Origin: Artocarpus heterophyllus
Lineage: Eukaryota > Streptophyta > Magnoliopsida > Rosales > Moraceae
Assembly: GCA_025403435.1 (NCBI GenBank)
Contig: JAJQZP010000042.1
Location: 372,001 to 436,000 of the forward strand
Length of the DNA stretch: 64,000 nt
Direction of reading: 5' to 3'
Below the pieces are notes generated by a model that saw nothing but the letters and a program-made list of their open reading frames with translations, ran no database searches and had not been told where the DNA came from. This document shows positions 47,520 to 59,842 of this stretch, piece by piece. A program made the translations under genes and the position numbers. How positions within the stretch are numbered: position 1 is the first letter of the stretch; each line of letters starts with the position of its first letter.

Positions 47520-48561
47520 GCAGAAAACCCTCATTCCAGAAAATACAATTTTAATGCAATTCATCAATTTTATTTTCAACAATTCAAAAACATAAAATTA
47601 GAGACTCAGCAAATACCTGGAGGCGTCATCATCAATCTTTTAGATCCGTCTTCTAGATCCGTCTTCTCCAAATAATTATTTAATTAAAAAATTTTTACAA
47701 ATTAAAAAAATAAATAACAATTCCTAGACAGAGATGATAGTCTGCCATCTAATTACATATAAAAAAACCTAAATACACATTCTAACCTCTAAGGAACCAT
47801 AACGGGTATTAATTAATTAATAAATAATTAAACAATGATTTAATTAACCATAATTAATTAATAAATATTCACCACATAATCCATAATAACATATATATTA
47901 TATAGAAACCTAGAGTGCCATCTCTCTATAAAATTCAATTCAAGCATAGGAGAGATTAAGATCACAAAATTTATGCATATAACATGATCACAAACTTGCA
48001 AATTTATGTAAAAACCTCGGCTCTGATACCAGTTGTTGGAAACAAAGTGCGCAGGAAATTTTTTTTTTTAAAAAAAGAAAATTTCATTAGAGTAATTTCC
48101 AAAACACAAGTTTGACATGTTATATGTATAAATTAAACAGATCATACTAACCTCAGTGTGCCGAAGAACCTCCGCAATCTGTGTAGAGAAGTAACATTCC
48201 AGAAGAGCCTCAACCAACTGGTCTTCTTCGCTATTCTCTATCTACAACCGGAGTGAGTGTGGGCTCACACGTATAGCTCTTCCACTGGTGACTCTCCTTC
48301 CAACCAATAGAGAGAACCCAAAGCTAGTGCTCGTAATTTGTGAACAAAAGCTCTCAGGGAGTTTTCAGATGCTCACTAGAAGAGTATCACTCTTAATCTC
48401 TCAAATTGATCTGAGTAAATCATGAGACTCACTCCCTTTATATAGCTATTGGTCCTGGGGTCAGTCCGTATCAGATTAGGTCTCAAAAACTAGAAACAGA
48501 ATCAAGTTCGGATCAATATCTGATAAGATTTGCGTGAAAACGCGTAATCTTATCTCCCGCT

Positions 48562-48620
48562 GATCGGCAGGCCGAACAGGCCAGTTCGGCAGGCCGACCA
48601 CGTCATTCGGCAGGCCGAAC
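48562..48620. repeat. GC-rich motif cluster in F2 LTR3
   Basis: Three exact TCGGCAGGCCGA units at 48564-48575, 48586-48597 and 48607-48618, spaced 21-22 bp, with a reverse-type GAACAGGCCAGTTC piece between the first two. This is the cleanest cluster in the window. Confidence 0.92.
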
Positions 48621-49505
48621 TCCCGAGAAAAAATCTCCGCGAATCTTTTATTTTCCACTCGAGATTCTAAAGGATAAAGTCTCAGTTTTTATTCAAATAA
48701 CCGAATAGAGAAGATGTCTGATCAAAACAAACTTTATCAAGATAATCTCTAAGAAAATAAATCAATTCACAATAATTCTACAAGTTTATCTTGATCTAAT
48801 TTATCTAAAATTAAATCAACCGATAAACAGACAAGAATTATCTGATCGCAATAATTCAACAAGTTTATCTTGAACTAATTTCTTACAAAATTAATTCAAC
48901 AGATAAATAGACATGAATTATTTGATTCTTACAAATTTTAAACTAATCTGATAAATCCGACATAACTCACCAATTATTAGAAAAGCACGCCGTGTCGTTA
49001 CAGGACTTTGTGAGCTAGCAAAGGGGACCAAAATGGACCTATAAAGTTTAAGCTCATGATAATTATAAAACTCAATATCCCAGATATACATTTCACAATT
49101 ATCAACTCCAACACTGCTCCACTAAAAGCTTGGAGCTGCACTCTCGAACTTTATAGAATTACGAAGCTCGTGTAGCTAAGTCTCCATGACATATCATAGT
49201 GTATCGCATGCCCATATGATCATCCATAATCGGCTTAAGGACAAGTTTTGTCTTACCTTCCCGATTATTTTTATCTTACGTTCCATTGTCTCACTATTAG
49301 AAAACTTACCATCTAAAGATAGTATACTATTCGGTTACACCTATGTATCCAAATGGTTGAGCGCTCCAGTTTTCCAATTACAAGACAACGCATATAAGAG
49401 GATATCATTACTCCTAAAGAAGAGCTATGGATTCCATATCTATGAATAACAAGTCTACGCTATCAAGAGTCATGCCTCCAATGTACCGGTATGCATACGA
49501 CTATA

Positions 49506-50107
49506 AAGATGTAGGAGTCACCCATTGGTACATCAAAAGACATAAGTCGAGATAACAAGCCCACTATTCATCTCAGGATTAAGATACAATACAATTGATT
49601 GTCTAAAGTGAATCGATTTGCCAAGACAGAATTATTAATCCAAATCAATTCACTTTATGTCTCGATCCAACACATCGTCACCTATGACAATGTGCCAATG
49701 TTTCTATTCAGGGAGTCAAACTCCGATGGTCAAGGCAAACCATCTCTCAAAAGGGATATAGACAACATAACAATCTTTTCATCTCAAAAGGGATATAGAC
49801 AACATAAAGATGTAGGAGTCACCCATTGGTACATCAAAAGACATAAGTCGAGATAACAAGCCCACTATTCATCTCAGGATTAAGATACAATACAATTGAT
49901 TGTCTAAAGTGAATCGATTTGCCAAGACAGAATTATTAATCCAAATCAATTCACTTTATGTCTCGATCCAACACATCGTCACCTATGACAATGTGCCAAT
50001 GTTTCTATTCAGGGAGTCAAACTCCGATGGTCAAGGCAAACCATCTCTCAAAAGGGATATAGACAACATAACAATCTTTTCATGAATAAAGCGCCTAACT
50101 TTATTCC
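49506..50107. repeat. 301-bp tandem duplication in LTR3
   Basis: The unit beginning aagatgtaggagtcaccc occurs at 49506 and 49807, almost identical throughout. The two identical short open frames (49599 and 49900) are a result of the duplication and are not genes. Confidence 0.92.
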
Positions 50108-50358
50108 CTCGATTGCGGATCATCTGTTTTAGACCGTCACCTTAAGAATCGTGTCTTCCGCATAATCAGTCCATCATATGCTCAATTCTTAAGGTTTAGA
50201 CTGACAGTCTCAGACTATTGTTTGCTTATCATACATTCAACAAATATGAATGTAAAGAGGACAAGATTTGGTATATATAAATGAATAAATTCTTTATTGA
50301 TAAAAATGTCTCCAAAAACGTATTACATTTTTACTCCTTAGGGCATACATGTCTAACA

Positions 50359-50714
50359 ATTAGATTGATATAGTAAGTGTTATTGTCTCATTTAATTTAT
50401 GGTTTTCTTTAATGTACAGATACATCACATGATGTATTGTAACATGTTTGAATTTTCAAAACTTATCCAGACGTTCTGAGACTTGTGTCTTAAATTTCAA
50501 AAGTCTTACAGTAGTCTGTCATTTGTATCGATTTTCTAGATCCGGTGTACATTTTTCAAAAAGTCTACAGTTGTGTTAGAGTGACTTCTGCCAAACTATT
50601 TTCAATTGTCAAAAGTTATACAGTTCGAGTCCAAATTTTTCAAAAGTCGATCAAGCTTTCCATAACTGTCAATATATTTTTCTTACCTTCTTACCTGCAA
50701 AATATTTTGTTTAG
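50359..50714. other. Unrecognised DNA between F2 array and MAP-kinase fragment
   Basis: AT-rich sequence with three short repeats of 'tttcaaaagtc' type (about 50497, 50556, 50638). No gene or element end was found other than the LTR3 boundary. Confidence 0.45.
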
Positions 50715-51182
50715 ATCCTTGTTTCAAACAAAATCTCACATTTTCCTCTAAAAATTTCTGTGCAAGTCATCAGTGGAGGCCACATTCGCTACTCCTCTGA
50801 CTTAGCTCTCTTCTTCTCTCGATTCTTGATGTGTTAATCTCACTTGGGTCATTTTAGAATTCCTTATTCTTGGCTCAAATCTTCCATGGATTTGAGCTCT
50901 GCTTCAACAGAAAGCAACATCTGAGGAACACCCACTCATGGAGGGTGATATATATAGTAAATGTGTACGGAAACCTCATCACGCAATAATTCTTAAATAA
51001 TTATTGCATAATGATTATTGGGCATCTCTATAATTCCATCAAATTATATTTCCACCAATTCCAAAAAAATATTTGAACCATTGATTTTTATGATGCAACA
51101 TATTATATATTTAATTAAGTTCTAAAGGTAAGTATTTGATAAGGGCATCCAAGGGTATTGTAACATTTTTATTACAGCAACC
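50715..51182 (+). pseudogene. MAP-kinase first-exon fragment, copy 2
   Basis: It aligns with copy 1 from CAAACAAAATCTCA to about GCAA at the right. From the ATG at 50886 it reads MDLSSASTESNI, stop, GTPTHGG, stop, so it is more decayed in the coding part. The 5' untranslated-like region and the AT-rich tail (about 210 bp after the kinase part) are both shared, showing that the fragment was duplicated together with foreign flanking DNA. Confidence 0.6.
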
Positions 51183-53510
51183 TGTTGAGACTACCAAACG
51201 ACTAAAAAAAAATTAGTAAAATAAAACAAACCTTTCGCCTTTTTACATCAAATCTTGTCACAAACCCAAACCCAAGTAGTAACGTGGTGGTTTAATTAAA
51301 ATAAATTAAGCAAATCTAACTAAACACGCTGATTAATCATTTGGTAATTTAACAAAACATCCTAGGGTTATTTATAAAAATGCAATAAACTTAAAACTTT
51401 TCATGAAATGCCTCTAAATTAAATAAAGTTCATGAAATGCCTCTAAACTTAAAACTTTAGAATATTACCATCTTTTAAATTTAACAATTAAATTTCATGA
51501 AATGCCTCTAAATTAAATTAAATGAATAAAAATACAAATCCATCGAGAGTAGATCGGGCCTTACCAAACCCCACATATTGCACACACATTGTATCGACAT
51601 AAGCAAATTACAAACTACAGTCCAACATAAATTAAATAAAGTTCTTAACATTACATGCCTTAATCAAATAAGCAAACAAATTAAACAAGACTTCTTTAAT
51701 CCACTCATGCAACAAGCAACGTCCTAGTCAGCGGTATACTATGAACCACCTAGAAGGGGATTTTTAAAACAAATAAACTGTGAACAAAAGGCTTAGTAGG
51801 ACATAAGTTTTTAAAACATTAATTTAAAATAAAATATATAAATATGAAAGCAATAAGATAATAATAAATAAATACCAAACATTCCATGCATATTATCCCG
51901 GTCTAGAGATCATTTGAAATTATAAATTACCTTTCATTTTGTGCAAACCATTTAATTCACCATCGTAGTGGCCAATTGGGTTTTGGAACCTGCCCCCAAG
52001 GTCGCTCTCTGTATCTCATTCCGAACGGGGGTTCTTAACCCGTTCGTTACAGTGTCATAGTACTCATATCATTATTCAAGTCTCATGTTACTAGGTTACC
52101 TCATTTATTATTCCGTTCATTATGACCATATTCATTATTCAATATCTACTAAAAATAATTAAACAATTAAATAATGAAGTAATCATTAACAATCATCCTT
52201 TAAAAACATTTTTTAGGAAAATACAATATGGTCAAAAACTCTTTAAAATCATGTTTATTGAATGACGAGGGTCTAGAGTCCTACCTTGTACTCTAGCACA
52301 ATTTCATCAGCATCGCAGTCCTGTCCCGCTACATATTAGCTCCTTGGAACGACAGGTAACCTTAAGTGTAGACTAGAAACATTAATATCTAAACTTAAAT
52401 ACTCTACATTAGTATGCTATTTCATGGTAACTTAGTGTGCCTTAGGACTTCAAATAATCATGTTTTCAGTATTTTAAACTCAAAACCATAATCCTTTCAG
52501 AACATCTTTAAATCATTTAACAATGAAAAACTAGGGGCAAATCTCTCATTTCAAACTGCCCGGTCAGCCTACCGACCATCTGAGTTTGGCATACTAGACC
52601 AACTTGGTTTGACCTGCCGACCATATGAAGTCGGCTGCCAAACTCATGCAGTGCGGTCACTGCACTATAAAAAAAATTAGAAACTGTTTTTACCAAGAAA
52701 CTACAAGTAGGCTTAAACACAAATTTGCTTACAAAAATCAGAATTAAAAACCTTAAAAACATGTGTTTAAGTTAGTTAGAGAGGAAGCTTACCTTGAATG
52801 AAATGTTTGGAAGCAATTTTGTTGAATCAAACTCGGTTCCTTGGCCTCTAATCAGCTAGAAATGAGGCTGAGGGGCTTTTTTTTTTTTTTTTTTTTTTTG
52901 AGCTTGAGTTCTTGAAATAAAAAATGGAGGAGTGTTTCTGGTTTTTCTTCTTTGGGCTGGTCTGAGAAAGAGTGAGAGACATGGAGAGAGAGGGAAGAAA
53001 AGAGAGTGTTCTGATTTGTGCTCTTGAAGAAATGGAAAGAAAGTAGGCAATTGTGAAAAAGAAACAAGGTAAGAGGGTGAAGTACTGGGTGGTCCAGAAA
53101 ATGTAATGGTTTCATTCCAAAACCATGTTCCGTACATGGTTTATGGCTGAAGAGTTTGAGGTGGTGATTATGCTTCACGTGGGTGGATATTGGGGAAGGA
53201 AACTGTGTTCAACACATAATTTGGCAAAAAGGAGATGTCTGGATCACTAGATGGATTGGGGACCTATCGGTCATTTGGCAAATTGTTTTCACAAAATTTT
53301 GATTTAGGGAATAAAAATAAAATAAATACCAAAAATTATCTTAAAAGTTAACAAATGCTATTATTTAGATAATATCGACAAAATTATTAAAGATGCAAAT
53401 TTAATCAACAAAATTGTCACAAATTGATTAAATTGAACTAAATTTGTAATTAAGCACACTAAACCATCAAATTGCATACTAATCATGCTTAATAATTTTT
53501 GGACATTACA
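51183..53510 (-). mobile_element. F4 solo LTR-like element, about 2.3 kb
   Basis: The proposed ends are TGTTGAGACTACC (51183) and GGACATTACA (53510). The reverse complement would start TGTAATGTCC, like F3. A CT-rich leader in reverse (about 52930-53000) and a GC-rich motif cluster follow the F1/F3 layout. The sequence itself does not align with F1 or F3. No target duplication was found (CAACC against AATCT), so the left boundary is uncertain. No coding region is supported; long frames at 52852-53178 come from the CT-rich leader. Confidence 0.55.
52559..52640. repeat. GC-rich motif cluster in F4
   Basis: Degenerate units CCGGTCAGCCTACCGAC, TTTGGCATACTAGAC, TTTGACCTGCCGACC and AGTCGGCTGCCAAAC. 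Confidence 0.7.
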
Positions 53511-55084
53511 AATCTATTAGATATGTTTAACATGGGCATGTCATCAGCATATGATTTGCTACCTGTACAACTATTATGGTACATTTACAGATTGCCACAA
53601 AGTAAATGCTGGATTGATTTATGCCATGTAAAAAAAGAATTGCATAAAATATCACGCTACATCATCACAATATATTTCGAAATACCTAATATACCCTCAA
53701 GCTTCTGGCATATCCGTTGTTACCAGTCAATTCTGATATCAGCTGGAAACTGCTGTTTCTGGTGGCAGCAACAAGCGTGGTACATGAAAAATAAAAATTA
53801 AAAAATAAAAAATAAATTGGACTACTTTTAACTACCAAAAAACTCACAACTCTGACAATGACTATGACACTTGTTCCTGCGAGATTCCGGCAACAAGCTG
53901 CTCCCTCCGCGACTCCAGCATCGAGTGCAACGCCGTAGCAGAGATCGGCTCGAACAAATCGGGAGCAAAGCGATCTGCCGTTTAAGGGAGATATTCCCTC
54001 GTGTGGAGATCGTTAGATTTTCGTCTTCTTAATGGGGGGATACAGCCCGATCTCTCCGCAGAGATCATCAGATTGAGATCATTAAGGAGAAATCTCTACG
54101 AAGGCCTGACACAGAGATGGTGGTTGCGTGAAAGACAAGGCGTGGCTCGATGGATCTGCTAACGCTGGGGCATGCAAAAGAGCTTATTTGCCCCTGGAGT
54201 CACATGTAGTCATGCATGAAGGGAGGTTGCTTTGCTAGCGACATCGTCGTTGAAGTTGCACGATTAGGACAAACAAGTGAGAGAAAGAGGAGGGAGAGGG
54301 AGGCACGTGAAGAAAGCTGGAAAAGAGAGAGAAGGGAAGAGACGGCTAGGAAGAGTGAGGGAAAGAAAAGAGAGAAAAAAAAAAAAAAAAAAACATAGGT
54401 CTAGGTTAGGGGATTTTGGCCATGACACAATTTTGAGTGGCATAAGGCAATCCAAGTAAACAATGTGTAGCATTTAATATAAATATCTCAATTATTATGT
54501 AATGAATGGGCCCAAAACCTTATTTAAAAAATGACTAAAACTAAAAAAATAATAATAATAGCGAAAGTTTAATTATATTAAAACTTCACTACTATTTCTG
54601 TCAGGACCATCTTCATTTTATTATAGTTGCCAAGGAATAAACTAATTACTCTCTATTGGATAGTAGTAGTAATTACTAACAATTCATCACGATTTTAAAT
54701 TTAAATCAAAATATAAATAACTAAAGAAAAAGGAAATACAATCTCATACATACATGGACAAAATGTAAAACGACTTCATGCACACAAAATTGTACCTTTT
54801 TTGACATAATTATTCAGTTACGTTCTCTAACTAAAACATTACGATGAACTATCAGCTTGTTACGCTAACAGAAACATAATAATGGTACTTTCAAGATTAA
54901 AATTACTAATTCGACCACCTCCAATTTCTTTATTGCCCTTAATTCGAGTTAATGTCACCACAAAAAGACATAACAATTCTCACATTAAATATTAAATCTC
55001 GTAAAACCACCCCACTTTAAAAGACGTGAAGCAACATTAACCTGCACTGCAACCGGCTGTGGCAGGTTTTCTTTCCCACTATGC
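53511..55084. other. Mixed DNA with a GC-richer patch, no gene recognised
   Basis: A 100-codon open frame (53499-53801) has no recognisable domain. A less AT-rich patch (53870-54200) contains repeated AGATCG/GAGATC words. A purine-rich tract (54277-54394) ends in A19. The remainder is AT-rich. The patch may be a promoter-like part of an unidentified element. Confidence 0.4.
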
Positions 55085-55940
55085 ATGCATGTTGCGAAAA
55101 TCCACAAGTGTACGGAATCGTAAACAAGTAATAAAGTAGTGAGTTGAGTATTGTTCTTGCGAGAATTATGTTAACATAACTAAGTACTAAAATTGGTTAA
55201 CTCTGAAATTATTTGAACGACCGAAGATAAAATAAAGAAATAATAAAATAAAATATAAATAATAACAAAAATGACATAAATAAATAAAAACTAGGGCATC
55301 CGATTTAACCAAAACTAAGTTATTTTAATTTATAATTCTTACTAAAATCGCCTATTGCAATATTTGAAAGACGAGTAACCCTAACTTGTTCAATGCTCTC
55401 TTGTTACACCAAAAATACCCTAATATATTAATCCATTATATTCCTATGTGAATTTAAATATATTAGAATTCATTAAGATTTATGGTTTTCTAAACGTCTA
55501 CGCAAGTCAGGTTGCTATATTCTTGTAGCCCATGCAATCTACGTTGTCTATCACAATAAGCTATTGCTATAAGTCTCTTTCCAGTTTCATTATAGGTCTC
55601 TTAATTAATTAATTGGTGAACAAGCAATTACAAGCATTAAGAACAACAATAAACACTCAACACAGAGAATAAATCTTTGAAAACAAAAATAAATAAGAGT
55701 TAAATCAAAATTGAATTGGTAATGTCATAACCTTAACAAAAGAAAATAAAAACATAATTAAAAATAAATATATAGAAAATATTAGTTTTAGCATAATTGA
55801 AGAATAAAATAAAGAAATAGAAAACTAGAAAATAAAATTGAATTAGAAGTGTTATAGGTCTTCAGAGTTCTTCTATGTCTTATCCCTCTTCTCGTTATAG
55901 CCTCCAAAAATACCTTCATCAATAATAAAAACCTAAACCT
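55085..55940 (-). mobile_element. R7 gypsy-type LTR segment, copy 1
   Basis: It aligns with 63115-63990 in the same orientation (about 80 percent by eye) from 'gttgcgaaaatccacaagtg' to 'aataataaaaacctaaacc'. At its right a GC-richer part follows with TATATATAGG (about 56018-56027) and ordinary coding-free sequence. In copy 2 the left end borders a TGGCGCC-type primer site, so this is interpreted as the 3' part of an LTR in minus orientation. Confidence 0.6.
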
Positions 55941-57290
55941 CGAGGCTGCCAAAGCAGCCTTCGGCGCCATCCCCAAAAGGGCGGTCTTCCCCCCTCATGT
56001 TGCGGCTGGCTTGGGCTATATATAGGCACCTTTTTTAACGCCACCCAAGATGAAGCACATGACCAAAAAGGAGCCACGTGGCAAATTTTCGTTGGCTGGA
56101 GTGAAGGAGCTGGCTATGTGGCAAGCTGTAGTTGCGCGAAGCAGTGGGTGCATGGACCGTGACATAGCGTGTGAAGCATGGGAACCGGCACTGAATGTGT
56201 GCTGCGCATGCCATCTGAAGCAGCTCGAAGCCGATTAAACGGTTCTAAAGGAGAGTGTCCATTTGCGCGTGGTTTCCACTTAAGAGTTGATTTAATTTCG
56301 AATTTTCTTGCCCATTTTCACTCTAGATGAATTCCAAATTGCCCTTATGCCCATTTTATTAATTTTGCATACATAAAAAAGGGAAATTAATATTTGAAGA
56401 GAAAACTAAAATAAAATAAAACTAAATCAAACTAGAATAAAAACAACTAAAAACTAATTAAAAGACCCAAAAATTCACAAATTATTAAGTTAAAAATATT
56501 CAATTTACTAGTATAAAACTAGCTCATCAAATACCCCTAAACATAACATTTGCTCTTCCTCGAGTAAAACAAAGAATGAAAAATAAAACCTAAAGATAAA
56601 AATCCTAAAAACGAGTGATGATTCAGTTTGACTTCACAAAATTTCTCCTCAAAGATTGCATAAGTTATATGACTCAAAGAAAAATGTAAACATTATAAAA
56701 TTTAGAATTTCAACTCATGAATTGATCCAATCCCACCTTTGATTCTTTGTGTGTGTGAATAGTCTTTTCAATCAATTGCAATATGTACACGCGCTAGTGT
56801 TATTTAAGAAATCTCAAATTGATCATAATGTTTCAAACCCCAGATGTACTTTTCCTACCAACGCTACTAATGTAGACTAACACATCACTAAAGATCAAAA
56901 AAACTTTATTACAGGTCGTAACGTCTGGCCCGGGTGTTGATTAAGAAAGAAGGGGCACAGATGCAAAGAATAATAAGAGAAATCCAATGAAACAAGTGAA
57001 AATCATAGATAGATAGTCCTTAAAAACATGAGAATACTACTAGAAATGATCGGAAGCTTCCACTTTTTTTTCTGTTTTTTTTTTTCCTCAAGTCTGCTTT
57101 TTTTCAATTTTTGTTTTTTTTTTTTTTCTCTACTTTTCCCCTAAACTTATTTCTTTGAATGCACTAAGGTAGGATTTTTTTGATAGATTAATGAATGACT
57201 TTTTTTCATTTATGAATTTTTTTTAATTTCTAGTAGCTCATTAAGTTCTCTCTTCTACTGAAATATTCATGGATTCTCTTGTAAGGATAA

Positions 57291-57339
<49 letters not shown>

Positions 57340-57842
57340 TTTATATGGTGAGGATGGTGTAGGTTAAAGAAAGAAAAAGGTACCCTTTTTTTTTAAGGCT
57401 CAAAGGGTGAATAGGGAATGTAATGATGAAAAGGGTAGGCTTGAAAAGCTTAAACGGTCCAACAATGGCCTTAATCATGTCCTTAGTGATATGTTGTTTA
57501 GGATTTTGTCCTGAGAGGTAATCAAATAGATTCCAAAGTTTGGTGAGATCTTGTTAAGAACAACCAATGTGTATAAACCTTCTCTAAATAAACAAAAAAA
57601 TCAATTAATCAGGACTATGTGCACTAAGTGTTTAAAGAATCAGTAAGTGAAAAGAACTAACTCAATCATCAAGCACACAAACTAGAATAATGTTTGGCAC
57701 TCTTCGAAGAACCATATTCAATTTCAATCAAATTCTTATCATAGACTTTTGATCATCAAACCAAAACATCACTAACTCCTAAAAAACCTTAAAGAAAACT
57801 GAACTTCTATCTCTAAACTTAAAATTAACATTGTTTTCAATG
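55941..57842. other. Continuation of gypsy-type debris, no intact gene
   Basis: The first 300 bp are GC-richer (LTR promoter-like). The rest is AT-rich with T-tracts (57065-57135) and a TA microsatellite at about 57293-57337. I found no domain in the short frames, including 56050-56238. Confidence 0.45.
57293..57337. repeat. TA microsatellite
   Basis: About 22 uninterrupted TA dinucleotides. Confidence 0.92.
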
Positions 57843-58370
57843 TTTTCAATGGTCTCATATGCTTCTTCATCCTCTAGTGAATTTTATGGCTCCACTTCAT
57901 ATAGGAATTCCTCTAATAACCCATCTATTTGCAATTTGCTCCCCACTTGACTATCCATTACCATGCTTGTGATTTGGTCTTTGTAGAACTCATAGTTTTG
58001 GATGGACTCCTCTTGATTTAGCAAATGTAGATCGTTGTTGGCCATCCAAGAGCCCAATTTTGCAAATTTTTTAGCTAAAACAACTTCAAAGGGTTCTTGT
58101 TCATCATCTCGAGGCTCTATCACCTCTAGAGGCTCAAATTCCCATGAAACTTTCCCATTATTTGAATTACTCTCCCAACCTTGGTTGTTTGATTTATCAT
58201 CATCAAGTCACACCTTATTGTTCACCATTTGATCGTCACCATGAAAATTTGGAAATTTCACTTCATTCTCTAAGCGGCTCTCTAAATTTTTTCTCATAAG
58301 ATGCTCCATTTGTTCATCAAGAAATCGCCTAGAGTTAGTTTTAACTTCTAATATTGTAGTTGCATTGTAT
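57843..58370 (-). pseudogene. Decayed coding remnant, probably retroelement gag-like
   Basis: On the minus strand a continuous protein-like sequence runs from about 58360 to 57884 with one stop (near 58207): EQMEHLMRKNLESRLENEVK, FPNFHGDD, then the open frame IEPRDDEQEPFEVVLAKKFA and VGSKLQIDGLLEEFLYEVEP. It is charged and lacks a zinc knuckle or known catalytic motif. It lies just inside the LTR-like segment that starts near 58371. I do not recognise the family; placement suggests the 5' coding region of a gypsy-type or large non-autonomous element. Confidence 0.45.
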
Positions 58371-59842
58371 CGTCTAAAATGTTTCTTTTAAACATGGACG
58401 CTTGTAGAATAGAAAGGTTGTCGTATCCACAAGGATGTAGGTTTTTGAAGGATTGACATTTTATGCAGCACCTAATATATTTCTGAGATATAAGCATTTA
58501 CTGTCAACAATACATTATATCATTCTCTGTCAATAATAAATTACGAGTTACCAAGCATTTACTATGCTAGTTCATGTCTATAATGTAGTAGAAACTCAAC
58601 TTAAAAAACATGCATGATTTCAGTATTATTAATATTAATTATGCAGTATAATTAAATTACATAAAAAAATGATTGAATTTATGCAAGAATTAGGTAACAT
58701 AACAACATTAAGAATAATTATTAAAAACATAGAAAATAATATTTATTCCATAAAAATGTAAGCATTACAAAGCAGATATAGGGTTAAATCCATACTAGAG
58801 TACTATACATACAAGATCATCTCTCTGTCTCGCCAGACTCTCTACACTAATTCAGGCGTTATTTTCTTATTTTTAGTAGGGTAGGAGGAATACCTCATCA
58901 GTACCTCCTCCCAAAAGGGGTACTGTTGAGTTTAACTTAGTAGTTGAAAAACAAAGCATAAGAAGGAAATTTGGGGCCAAAAGGTCCATGGAATGCATTT
59001 GAATGCAAAGAAGGGTAAGGTATTTATAGGGAGGATTTTTACTATTCATATACTTTTTTAATAATTTTTTAACATATTTAATTTACTTTTATTTTTATTT
59101 ATTTTTTTCATTATTTTTCATATATTTATTTTTCTTTTCTTTTTCTACTTGGCTGCCGCCAGATGAATCATTTAAAAGAGCTAATTAAAAAATTTCTTTC
59201 TTTCCATGCTGAGACGCGTTGTTTATTGTGTGAATTTTGGTTTGTAATCCAGTGTGATGCGCATATAGAACTGACAAACAGGAGACGCTAGTTCTGCTAT
59301 ATAAAAATAGAGAAATGGTTGAGATTGCGAGTTAGAGCTAGGACCGAGTCTTCTGTTGTTGGCCGTTGGATGGGTCGTTGGTAATCCGATCTGGAGACTA
59401 AGAAGAAGTGCTCACATTGATGTACAGCACTGGATTCCATGAAGGTGGGGGTACGTGATGGCCAGGACACGTTGGGTGGTGCTGATCGAATGGCTGACAG
59501 AGCACCACATGCCATCTATATATTTTTATTTTCTTTTTTGTTTTTTGATGCATTTGAGGTCCACTTTTGCTCTTTTTGCACCGTTTTGCTCTATTTTTCC
59601 TTGAGATTTTAAATCTAAAATTAACAGACACACTAAAATTAATTATTTTACAAAGAAAAAATATTTACAATAATTACGAATGTTATTTATTTTACATTAA
59701 AGCGTACAAAAATAATTACAAACTTCTAAAATTATAATCTCTATCCTTCTGATACATATTTGATTTTTAAGACTCAGAAATACTTTTAGAAATTATTAAA
59801 AATATAATAGAGCATTTACAGATTAAAAACACACTATAAAAC

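Larger units (their letters stand above)
46077..48033 (-). mobile_element. F2 internal 2, large deletion derivative
   Basis: It holds an RNase H fragment (open frame 46411-46049: TLGGGATSWRSVKQDC, SEDNLADV), then a foreign 130-bp piece (about 46474-46606), then the leader with CCTAGGGG units at 46671 and 46831, a GC-rich cluster and the primer site at 48020-48031. Gag, protease, integrase and RT are absent. The deletion joins RNase H to the leader near 46474-46606. Confidence 0.88.
36384..50358 (-). mobile_element. Compound F2 copia array: three LTRs, two internal regions
   Basis: The order on the plus strand is LTR1 (36384-38402), internal 1 (38403-44060), LTR2 (44061-46076), internal 2 (46077-48033), LTR3 (48034-50358). 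All lie in minus orientation. LTRs of about 2 kb and the gag/RT type suggest the Angela-like copia group. Internal 1 has all domains but is broken; internal 2 keeps only part of RNase H and the leader. The outer flanks (TATAC at 36379-36383, ATTAG at 50359-50363) do not match, so this did not arise as one simple insertion. Unequal recombination or nested insertion plus deletions could give this layout. Confidence 0.9.
48034..50358 (-). repeat. F2 LTR3 (5' LTR of internal 2)
   Basis: It runs from TGTTGGAAACAAAG (48034) to ATGTCTAACA (50358). It is 2325 bp long because it includes a 301-bp internal tandem duplication; without that it matches the 2.0-kb length of the others. It is the closest in sequence to the solo LTR at 9594. 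Confidence 0.9.

Noticed and set aside
48562..48620. Short regular repeats resembling a CRISPR array
   Set aside because: Plant nuclear context, only three units, both orientations present and no cas genes. It is the LTR motif cluster.
49599..50085. Two identical short open frames
   Set aside because: They are the two halves of a tandem duplication within LTR3 and occur in several frames in other LTRs.
36379..50363. Target duplication around the whole F2 array
   Set aside because: The flanking bases TATAC and ATTAG do not match.
52852..53178. 108-codon reverse open frame with a Lys run
   Set aside because: It comes from the CT-rich F4 leader and a T23 tract; the composition is repeat-like and no domain is seen.
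54216..54473. Arg/Glu/Lys-rich frames on both strands
   Set aside because: They are produced by a purine-rich tract ending in poly-A, with mirror frames on the opposite strand.
56050..56238. 62-codon open frame in a GC-richer patch
   Set aside because: No recognisable domain. It falls in an LTR promoter-like part of gypsy debris.
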